Part shown: piece by piece, positions 56,839 to 64,000 of the stretch | How positions within the stretch are numbered: position 1 is the stretch's first letter | How the letters are laid out: the number at the start of each line of letters is the position of its first letter | Assembly (NCBI RefSeq): GCF_002920915.1 | Contig: NZ_PQVF01000001.1 | Location: 372,001-436,000 of the forward strand | DNA: 64,000 nucleotides | From: Solitalea longa | GTDB taxonomy: Bacteria; Bacteroidota; Bacteroidia; Sphingobacteriales; Sphingobacteriaceae | Direction of reading: 5' to 3' | Notes under the pieces: generated by a model | Told to the model about the DNA's origin: nothing | What the model saw: the letters and a program-made list of their open reading frames with translations, nothing else | Database searches by the model: none | Translations under genes and position numbers: made by a program

Positions 56839-57951
56839 TTAATGTTTTATTTCAAGATCACTTCTTACAGGGAAATGATCTGAAAGTTTTTTAGGGGTTA
56901 TTTTATAAGTTTTTGCCTCAAAGGTATTATCAAATAAAATAAAATCAATTTGAAAATTAGGAAATGCTCCTCCATATGTTTTTCCAAAACCAACTCCGCG
57001 TTGGGTGAAAGCGCTGTTTAGGCCTTCTGAAACCTTGTGAAATGAATACGATAAGGGGGTGTCATTAAAATCACCACATAAAATTACAGGATATGGGCTT
57101 CCTTGCACAGCTTCGGAAACCAGTTTTGCTTGCATGCTACGTTTTTCGAAAGCTTTTTTTAACATGCGGGCCAACCGACGGGTTAATACAGGGTCAGTGC
57201 TCAACGAATCTTTTACCTTTTGATAATATTCGTAATCCTGTTGTTGGAAACTAATAGACTGTAAATGAATATTAAAAACCCTAACTATCTTTTCGTTTAT
57301 TTCCAGGTCGACATATACACAGGTATTGTCTGAACGGTTTTCTGAAAAAGGGATCTCCTTGCTGCTCGCAATTGGATATTTTGAAAATACAGCCAGGCCG
57401 GTTGCTTCAAAATCATCGCCTATTATTCTTTTTACAAACACATTCCTTGTGCCCATAATTTTAAGAATACTGTCTTTTGTATTGAATTTCCCTTTTTTAC
57501 GACTATAGAATTCCTGAACGCATAAAATATCAGGTTTTTCTCTTTTTATAAGCTCAAGGATCTTATGCTTGGTTGAATCATCGTTACTCCTTTTGTTGAT
57601 AGGCCTGAAATAATGGACATTGTAACTCATTACCCGAATGCTACTATCAGGTTTCTTATCAATATTGTAAGGGAAATTTAATCCGAAGCTATTTTTATGG
57701 AAAGGCAGACCTGCTACAATTACAATGAACGATAGCCATGCCGGTCGACGCCAGATAATTAGCCAAAAGAAAAAGAATAGGATATTGATAAGTAGCACAA
57801 AGGGATATGCCAGTCCAAAAAAAGCAATGGGCCAGAAATATACCGGGTCAATAAGGGGTGCCGAATAACAGATTAGCAGGAAAGCAACGGCAACAAAATT
57901 AGCGGTAACAACAAACTTATGGGTTAAACTACGTTTTTGGCGATGATTCAT
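56839..57951 (-). CDS. Endonuclease/exonuclease/phosphatase family membrane protein
   Basis: The 370-residue protein has three N-terminal membrane helices (about 12-90) followed by an EEP domain: MSYNVHYF, DILCVQEFYSRKKG (catalytic Glu), FNIHLQS, LCGDFNDTPLSYS and LSDHFPVRSDL (catalytic His). The domain usually cleaves DNA, RNA or phospho-lipids; the membrane anchor makes a phospholipase-like or outside-facing nuclease role plausible. It overlaps the rhomboid gene by 4 bases. Confidence 0.85.
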   Translation of the reverse strand: MNHRQKRSLTHKFVVTANFVAVAFLLICYSAPLIDPVYFWPIAFFGLAYPFVLLINILFFFFWLIIWRRPAWLSFIVIVAGLPFHKNSFGLNFPYNIDKKPDSSIRVMSYNVHYFRPINKRSNDDSTKHKILELIKREKPDILCVQEFYSRKKGKFNTKDSILKIMGTRNVFVKRIIGDDFEATGLAVFSKYPIASSKEIPFSENRSDNTCVYVDLEINEKIVRVFNIHLQSISFQQQDYEYYQKVKDSLSTDPVLTRRLARMLKKAFEKRSMQAKLVSEAVQGSPYPVILCGDFNDTPLSYSFHKVSEGLNSAFTQRGVGFGKTYGGAFPNFQIDFILFDNTFEAKTYKITPKKLSDHFPVRSDLEIKH

Positions 57952-58844
57952 TCTTTTTCCTGGCTGGCCCTGAACAAGATATCTTTTTCTTCTTTTGATA
58001 AACCTTCATAACCATATTTAGAGATCTTGTCGAGAATCCGGTCTATAATTTCCTGCTTATCCACTTGTTTCTTTACATTTTTACGATCGTTTGCCGGGTT
58101 TTTATAGGCTACTTTAAGTTTAGGTTTTCTTTTAAATAAATTAGCTATTTTCTTGGCCAGCGTACTAAACGGTGAACTTAAATCATGTCCTTTTCGCAAT
58201 TGTTTAATATAGAAGAAACCAAATATAGCCCCTCCCAAATGAGCGATATGACCACCGGCGTTAGGACTGGAGATATTAATGAGGTCGAGCAGTACATAGA
58301 AAACCGCAATGTATTTTAGCTTAACCAATCCTAAAAACAGCAGCATCAATTGATAATCCGGCAAAAGGGTAGCAGCAGCTATGATAACAGCAATAACACC
58401 TGCTGAGGCTCCCAGCGCATAGCCATTGGCAATAGAAGGAGCGAACATTGGTACCAGATTAAATACTCCGATGTATAGAATGCCTCCGGTTATGCCTCCC
58501 AATAAATAGATAGTAGCAAATTTTTTCCCTCCTAAATACTCTTCTGTTATTTGCCCGAACCAATAAAGGCCCAGTATGTTAAAAAGTAGGTGAAGAAAAC
58601 TTTCATGCAGGAACATGTAGGTAAAAATGCTCCATGGCCGGTACAGCAATGCATTAAGGGATGCCGGTAAGGTTAAGTTTTTAATTATTAATTCATAAAC
58701 CGTTCTATCCCCATGAGGGAAATAAGGCTCAAAAGCATAGATCAACTTAACAACAAAAAAGACAAAAACATTAATCGCGATAAACTGATGTAGTTTTCGT
58801 CTCGGACGGAATAAAACCTGCTTTAACTCTTCAACTAAGCTCAT
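57948..58844 (-). CDS. Rhomboid-family intramembrane serine protease (longer copy)
   Basis: The 298-residue protein has about six membrane helices, the active serine S147 in GASAGV and the active histidine H202 in HIAHLGGAIFG. A lysine-rich C-terminal tail (about 215-298) lies in the cytoplasm. Rhomboids cut substrate helices inside the membrane. It sits 2 bases after a second rhomboid gene. Confidence 0.9.
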   Translation of the reverse strand: MSLVEELKQVLFRPRRKLHQFIAINVFVFFVVKLIYAFEPYFPHGDRTVYELIIKNLTLPASLNALLYRPWSIFTYMFLHESFLHLLFNILGLYWFGQITEEYLGGKKFATIYLLGGITGGILYIGVFNLVPMFAPSIANGYALGASAGVIAVIIAAATLLPDYQLMLLFLGLVKLKYIAVFYVLLDLINISSPNAGGHIAHLGGAIFGFFYIKQLRKGHDLSSPFSTLAKKIANLFKRKPKLKVAYKNPANDRKNVKKQVDKQEIIDRILDKISKYGYEGLSKEEKDILFRASQEKE

Positions 58845-58846
58845 AA

Positions 58847-59554
58847 TTAATAGTAAGAACCGGGTTTACGAATTTTCCAAACTTTTAATAATATGAATCC
58901 AAATAGCATGCCACCCAAGTGCGCATAATGGGCAACATTGTCGTTTGGATTGTTTTGAACTGCCATGTAAAGTTCGATAGCTCCATAGATAAATACAAGA
59001 TATTTTGCTTTAATGGGGAAAAAATAAACAAAAATCCATGATTCAGGGAACAACATACCAAAGGCCAATAATAAGCCAAAAACAGCACCTGAGGCTCCTA
59101 CTGTTTGGGTGGAATAGATACTGCGAACTTTTTCAAGTGCATAACCATCCGTAAAAACAATGTTTTGCGAATAAGGAATAAAAGATCCACATAATTGATG
59201 TACCTGGTAAGCATTTATCACTTCTTGCAAAACCATTGCTCCAATTATGGTTATCATGTAATAACTAAAGAACTTTTTAGAGCCTAAAAAGTTTTCCAGT
59301 TGGCTGCCAAACATAAAAACAGCCAGCATATTAAATACAATATGAAATATGTCTCTTGTACTATGTAGAAATCCATAGGTAATAAACTGCCAGATCCCGA
59401 ATCCCTTTGCATCAAAATAATGAGCGGCGCCAAAATTCAAAATAAAAACACCAATTGGAGTTATTGTTGCCAAATAGCAAAGCACATTAATAATTAAGAT
59501 ATTCTTAACTACGGGAGGTATCATTCCAAAAGAAGGCGGTCTGTATTCACTCAT
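58847..59554 (-). CDS. Rhomboid-family intramembrane serine protease (shorter copy)
   Basis: The 235-residue protein has about six membrane helices, the active serine S155 in GASGAVFG and the active histidine H212 in HYAHLGGMLFG. It has an insertion before the active serine (about 115-150) and lacks the basic C-terminal tail of its neighbour. It lies 118 bases after mutL on the same strand. Confidence 0.9.
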   Translation of the reverse strand: MSEYRPPSFGMIPPVVKNILIINVLCYLATITPIGVFILNFGAAHYFDAKGFGIWQFITYGFLHSTRDIFHIVFNMLAVFMFGSQLENFLGSKKFFSYYMITIIGAMVLQEVINAYQVHQLCGSFIPYSQNIVFTDGYALEKVRSIYSTQTVGASGAVFGLLLAFGMLFPESWIFVYFFPIKAKYLVFIYGAIELYMAVQNNPNDNVAHYAHLGGMLFGFILLKVWKIRKPGSYY

Positions 59555-59672
59555 TTTCGGGCGTATGTTTCTTTTTAAGTCTGTTAATATACTTTATGGA
59601 ATAGGGCTTAATCGCTTAATAATTTAATCAAAAAATATAAAACTTAGGATGCTCATCGTTTGATTTCAGCTA

Positions 59673-61538
59673 TTAAACTGTAAATCTTTTCAATAATTCA
59701 TCTAATCCTATGGTAATAAATGTTGGCTTTCCTGAGACTGCCACCTTAGGCATTTGGCAGGCAAAAAGTTCATCTATTAATAAACTCATTTCCTCTTTGT
59801 TTAATGCCGATCCTGCTTTTAAGGAGGCATTTCTTGCCAGTGAACGGGCGAGGTTGTCCCTTTTATCGAGTTTTAAAACCGTAGAATTTTGCTTAAAGCT
59901 TTCTAATAAATTTTCCAGCAGCTGCGCTTCATTTCCACCGGCAACATCTGAGGGTACTCCATCAACAACTACTGAGTTACGTCCAAATTCTCTGATGTCA
60001 AATCCTAAAGCCTTCACTTCATCCATCATTTCTTTTAGCAGCTCGAAATCAGCCGGAGATAGTTCAAGGTTTTGAGGAAACAAACTTTGCTGACTGCTGC
60101 CCTTGTGAGTTTCCAATGAGTTTAAATAACGCTCATAAAGGATTCTTTCGTGCGCCGCTTGTTGGTCGATCACAATAAAACCCGACTTTATAGGTGAAAT
60201 AATGTATTTATTGTGAATTTGAAATGCATGGTTTTCAACAAGTTTAAACTTAGGCGTTTCTTCCGTTTCAACCGGTAAATTAAATAGAGGATGGGTATGA
60301 ACTTCTTTTTTCTGTTCATCTTCCTGCACAATTTTATATAACTGCTCCCAATTACCCAGGTTTACATTAGCCTTTTGTGGGCCTTGTCGGTAAGTAGAAG
60401 AGCCTCCGGTACGTTCCGTATTTTGTTCAAAAGGATTGAAATCGGGATTAAAGCTGATTGTGGGCATTCTCACAGAAGCCGCTGAGGGAACAAAGTCTCT
60501 TAAAGCGGTAGAGGCGGGAGCTGCGTCAAAATCAATGGCCGGACTGATGTTGTATTGTCCCAGTGAGCGTTTTACAGCAGATCGGATAATGGCGTAAATC
60601 ACTTTTTCATTATCAAATTTGATCTCGGTTTTAGTTGGATGCACATTGATATCGATATGAACCGGGTCAATATTTATGAACAACACATAAAACGGAAAAG
60701 AATCGGCAGGCAATAGTTCATCATATGCCGTGGTTACTGCATGGTTTAAATAGGCATCTTTAATAAAACGGTTGTTCACAAAGAAGAATTGATCGCCACG
60801 GGTTTTTTTCGAATACTCAGGTTTACCAATAAATCCTTTAATGCTTATAATATCTGTATGCTCCTCAATAGGCACCAATCGTTCATTATAGCTATTGCCA
60901 AAAATATGGATGATGCGTTGTTTGAGGGTTCCTTTGGGAAGATGAAAAACTTCCTGTCCGTCATGATGTAAACTGAAAAACAAGGAAGGATTAGCCAAAG
61001 CCACGCGCTGAAACTCGTCGATAATATGACGCATTTCCACCGGGTTACTTTTTAGAAAATTCCTTCGCGCTGGAATATTGAAAAAGAGATTTTTAGCCGA
61101 AAATGAAGTTCCCGCACTACTACTACAGGCTTCTTGTGATTTTATTTCAGATCCTTCAATGATTATTTGTGTGCCTACTTCATCTTCATGACGGCGGGTT
61201 TTAAGCTCTACCTGAGCAACTGCTGCAATGGATGCTAAAGCTTCCCCTCTGAATCCCATGGTTCTGATGGCAAATAAATCTTCGGCTTTGCGAATTTTGG
61301 AGGTAGCATGTCGCTCAAAAGACATGCGACTATCAGTAACGCTCATGCCACAGCCATCGTCAATTACCTGGATAAGCGCCTTGCCTGCATCTTTCACAAT
61401 AAGTTTTATACTGCTGGCTCCTGCGTCTACCGCGTTTTCAATCAATTCTTTTACCGCCGACGCCGGTCGTTGCACCACTTCTCCTGCCGCAATCTGGTTG
61501 GCTACCGAATCTGGTAATAGTTTTATGATATCTGACAT
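59673..61538 (-). CDS. mutL: DNA mismatch repair protein MutL
   Basis: The 621-residue protein has the GHKL ATPase half: NQIAAGEVVQRPASAVKELIENAVDAGA, DDGCGM, RHATSKI, GFRGEALASIA. The C-terminal half ends in a dimerisation domain. The endonuclease motif DQHA(X)2E(X)4E reads DQQAAHERILYE (D458, Q460, E464, E469), and the usual C-P-H-G-R-P is AVSGKP at 600-605, so the nuclease site may be altered. It couples mismatch recognition by MutS to strand removal. Confidence 0.95.
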   Translation of the reverse strand: MSDIIKLLPDSVANQIAAGEVVQRPASAVKELIENAVDAGASSIKLIVKDAGKALIQVIDDGCGMSVTDSRMSFERHATSKIRKAEDLFAIRTMGFRGEALASIAAVAQVELKTRRHEDEVGTQIIIEGSEIKSQEACSSSAGTSFSAKNLFFNIPARRNFLKSNPVEMRHIIDEFQRVALANPSLFFSLHHDGQEVFHLPKGTLKQRIIHIFGNSYNERLVPIEEHTDIISIKGFIGKPEYSKKTRGDQFFFVNNRFIKDAYLNHAVTTAYDELLPADSFPFYVLFINIDPVHIDINVHPTKTEIKFDNEKVIYAIIRSAVKRSLGQYNISPAIDFDAAPASTALRDFVPSAASVRMPTISFNPDFNPFEQNTERTGGSSTYRQGPQKANVNLGNWEQLYKIVQEDEQKKEVHTHPLFNLPVETEETPKFKLVENHAFQIHNKYIISPIKSGFIVIDQQAAHERILYERYLNSLETHKGSSQQSLFPQNLELSPADFELLKEMMDEVKALGFDIREFGRNSVVVDGVPSDVAGGNEAQLLENLLESFKQNSTVLKLDKRDNLARSLARNASLKAGSALNKEEMSLLIDELFACQMPKVAVSGKPTFITIGLDELLKRFTV

Positions 61539-61797
61539 GTACTGAATTTAAATGTTAGTAGCCGGTTCTCTTAATTAAATAGATGGACTGGAACTTGCTT
61601 AATCGATTTTATATCTCCATTTATAGAGATATACTCTACAGCAAAATACTTAGTTTTGCTGCGCATATTGTTTAAATGGTGGTTAGCGGCAAATTACTTT
61701 GTTAACTCTCAAATGGTTATAATGTTTGCCGGAACCTTTTAGGTTTTCCGTAAAAGTATAAAATTCAGGTTTAACAATTAAATATTCCTCGAAATCG
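61539..61797. other. Divergent gap between mutL and the GH3 gene
   Basis: The gap holds a candidate -7 box for the + strand (TAGTTTTG, 61651-61658) about 140 bases before the GH3 start, and a near-palindromic AT run (ATATCTCC...GAGATATA, about 61611-61634). No gene or RNA was recognised. Confidence 0.4.
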
Positions 61798-64000
61798 ATG
61801 GTAGTGCGTTTTTGGCGTCTAATTCTTCTCTCTTTGGCAGTGCTGGCAGCTTCCTGCAGTAATGCTCAAACTCCTCTTAAAATTTCAGTAAACGGATTAA
61901 GCGCTCCTTCAAAATGGGTGGATTCTGTTTTTAAGACCTTGACGCCTGATCAGAAAATTGGTCAGCTGATGATGGTTACTGCTTATTCAAACGCTGATCG
62001 TACTGGGGTTAACCGTATAGCTGAATTAATCAGGTACTACCATATTGGTGGTTTAATGATGGCGCAAGGTGGTCCGCAGCGACAGGTCAACCAGGTAAAT
62101 TTCTACCAGGCAATTTCACAGGTTCCGTTACTGGTTTCTATGGATGCTGAATGGGGACTTTCCATGCGATTAGACAGTTCAATCAGCTTTCCACGTCAAA
62201 TCGCTTTGGGAGCAATCAAAGATGATAAACTGATCTATGAGTTCGGCCGTGAAATGGCAAGGCAGTTACGTCGTGTAGGAGCGCAAATTAGTTTTTCTCC
62301 GGTGCTGGATATCAATAGTAATCAATGGAACCCGGTGATCAGTACCCGTTCTTTTGGTAATGATAAAAACGAGGTGGCTAAGCGCTCCATCCAATACATG
62401 ATGGGCTTGCAGGATGGTGGTGTTTTGGCTTGTGCCAAGCATTTTCCAGGACACGGCGACACTGATGATGATTCTCATACTGCTTTACCGTTGTTATTCA
62501 GAAGCAGGGCCACACTCGATTCGGTTGAACTTTTTCCATATAAACAATTAATACCTGCCGGTTTAACGGGCATAATGATAGGGCACATCGGCGTGCCGTC
62601 GGTTGATGCTTCCGGAACTCCCGCAAGCCAGTCGTATGCTCTGAGTACTTCCCTGCTTAAAAATCAGCTCGGGTTTAAAGGCCTGGTAATTACTGATGAT
62701 TTAAGTATGAAAGGTGCTAATGGTAACTTCTCATCTACCGAATCGGCAATTAAATCATTAATAGCCGGTAATGATATATTATTAAACCCAGAAAGCGTTC
62801 CGGCTACGCTTGTTGGAATTAAAAGTGCCATTGCAAAAGGACGCTTGTCGTGGACGGAAATTGACGCGAAGGTAAAAAAGATATTAGCTGCCAAATACAT
62901 TGTTGGGCTGGGTGTGAATAGATTTGTAGGAGCAAAAAACGTGGTGGCAGATCTCAAGTCGAATGAAGCGCGTTATCTTAATTTCGAATTAATTAAAAAC
63001 TCGTTAACACTTGTTCGTAATCAAAAGAATTTATTGCCAATTGTTGATGTCGAAAAACAGAAAATTGCGGCAGTAAGTATTGGAGTAGAGCTGGATAATT
63101 CGTTTTTGAATACGCTAGGTCGTTATGCTCCACTGAGTAAGTTTAATATTTGGATGAATGATGATTCATCAGAATATGAAAAATTATACAAAGAGCTCGC
63201 TGGAATGCAAACGGTAATTATTGGATTGCATAGTATCGATACAAATGCTAAAGGCAATTTTGCCATTACCGAGAATGCCCGTAAGTTGATCGTTCGGTTA
63301 AGCCAAAACGCTAATGTAATTCTTACGGTTTTTGGAAGTCCTTATTGTATTACCAATTTTGATTACCTGCCGGCAATATTAATCGGTTATGACGATAACC
63401 CTACTAGCCGTAATCTGGCAGCTCAGGCCATATTTGGCGGAATTGGTATTAGCGGAAAAATGCCAGTTACCGTGGGCGCTACTTTTAAGAAAGGGGATGG
63501 AATTACTACTAATGCCACGCGCTTAGAGTACGCTATGCCGGAGGCAGCAGGCCTAAATTCTTCCAGTTTTTTAAAGATAGATTCTATTGCGTTAGATGGC
63601 ATCCATAAAAAAGCTTATCCGGGTTGTGTGGTGCTGGTGGCTAAAGATGGGAAAGTGATTTATGAAAAGGCCTTTGGAACGCATACCTATGATACAGCGG
63701 TGCCAGATAAAATCACTGATGTTTTCGATTTGGCATCGATAACTAAAATTGCAGCTACCACCGTTTCAGTGATGCGTCTTTATGAGCAAGGGCGTGTTGA
63801 TATGGACAGCACTTTGGGTGTTTATGTACCGCAAGTTAGGGGATACGACAAATCTCGCATCGCTTTAAAGAATTTAATGACCCATCAAGCGGGCTTAATT
63901 CCTATGGTTTCATTCAGCACCCATCTGAGTTCGGCCGATTATCAATACGATTCTTCAGCGAACTTTCCTGTTAGGGTTGCACAAAACTATTTTATCCGTA
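61798..64000 (+). CDS. GH3 beta-N-acetylglucosaminidase fused to a beta-lactamase-type serine hydrolase (partial)
   Basis: The frame opens at ATG 61798 and is still open at the right edge after 734 codons. It has a lipoprotein signal (LAASC, lipidated C20), then a GH3 domain with KHFPGHGDT (about 214-222), a DSHT segment and the nucleophile region VITDDLSMKGA (D300/D301), as in NagZ. A GH3 C-terminal domain (about 400-560) follows, then a serine hydrolase domain whose SxxK reads SITK (S647, K650). NagZ-type enzymes cut GlcNAc from murein fragments. The fused hydrolase could remove peptides or esters. The lipid anchor puts both activities outside the cytoplasm. The end of the second domain is not in the window. 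Confidence 0.88.
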   Translation, partial: MVVRFWRLILLSLAVLAASCSNAQTPLKISVNGLSAPSKWVDSVFKTLTPDQKIGQLMMVTAYSNADRTGVNRIAELIRYYHIGGLMMAQGGPQRQVNQVNFYQAISQVPLLVSMDAEWGLSMRLDSSISFPRQIALGAIKDDKLIYEFGREMARQLRRVGAQISFSPVLDINSNQWNPVISTRSFGNDKNEVAKRSIQYMMGLQDGGVLACAKHFPGHGDTDDDSHTALPLLFRSRATLDSVELFPYKQLIPAGLTGIMIGHIGVPSVDASGTPASQSYALSTSLLKNQLGFKGLVITDDLSMKGANGNFSSTESAIKSLIAGNDILLNPESVPATLVGIKSAIAKGRLSWTEIDAKVKKILAAKYIVGLGVNRFVGAKNVVADLKSNEARYLNFELIKNSLTLVRNQKNLLPIVDVEKQKIAAVSIGVELDNSFLNTLGRYAPLSKFNIWMNDDSSEYEKLYKELAGMQTVIIGLHSIDTNAKGNFAITENARKLIVRLSQNANVILTVFGSPYCITNFDYLPAILIGYDDNPTSRNLAAQAIFGGIGISGKMPVTVGATFKKGDGITTNATRLEYAMPEAAGLNSSSFLKIDSIALDGIHKKAYPGCVVLVAKDGKVIYEKAFGTHTYDTAVPDKITDVFDLASITKIAATTVSVMRLYEQGRVDMDSTLGVYVPQVRGYDKSRIALKNLMTHQAGLIPMVSFSTHLSSADYQYDSSANFPVRVAQNYFIR

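Noticed and set aside
59710-60075. Plus-strand frame of 121 codons inside mutL
   Set aside because: Serine-rich antisense frame of a clearly conserved gene; no independent support.

Overview
The window is chromosomal DNA of a Bacteroidota bacterium, most likely of the Sphingobacteriales/Cytophagales type. Evidence: low GC; a 2.3 kb-residue SprA (core of the type IX secretion system); a RemB/Wzi-like outer-membrane protein; a DUF4292 lipoprotein next to an EnvC-like protein; lipoproteins without strong ribosome binding sites; and several promoters of the Bacteroidota type (-7 box TAnnTTTG). I cannot fix the genus. No rRNA, tRNA, CRISPR array, insertion sequence or phage gene was seen.

Region 1 (about 1-16.5 kb) is an exopolysaccharide locus, almost all on the + strand. 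It runs: tail of a probable GDP-mannose 4,6-dehydratase; a Wza-type export protein with six SLBB-like repeats; a tightly packed PIG-L deacetylase / ATP-grasp ligase / HAD phosphatase trio; a Wzz-like chain-length protein without a kinase domain; a pyruvyl transferase coupled to an iron-sulfur FrhB-like protein; a hexapeptide acetyltransferase; a Wzx flippase; three glycosyltransferases; and a Wzy-like polymerase. This is a complete Wzx/Wzy assembly and export set whose repeat unit is probably trimmed, acylated and pyruvylated. It ends with a reversed gene for a secreted protein that resembles animal GH56 hyaluronidases (15543-16490), the most unusual gene in the window. The following 630 bases hold what look like remains of deleted genes, then come a WecA-type initiating transferase and a RemB/Wzi-like protein that probably belong to the same process.

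Region 2 (20-42 kb) is mostly housekeeping: dxs, scpA, glyA, an S8 lipoprotein protease, comF-like, rlmN, an amidohydrolase, idi, acylphosphatase, a second MOP-family flippase, dut, a TPR / DUF4292 / EnvC-like envelope operon, tatA, gatA, an MltD-like transglycosylase and maeB. Two divergent genes here (rlmN and the amidohydrolase) have -7 boxes placed so close to their start codons that leaderless transcripts are expected.

Region 3 (42-64 kb) carries ruvA, sprA, gcvH, a VanZ-like gene with an overlapping 37-residue lipoprotein, feoAB, a SprT-like metalloprotease, a tandem NTF2-like protein, cysS, then a minus-strand run mutL / rhomboid / rhomboid / endonuclease-exonuclease-phosphatase. At the right edge an unfinished gene encodes a GH3 glycosidase fused to a serine beta-lactamase-like domain. 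Several good intrinsic terminators separate the units. TTG and GTG starts are frequent.
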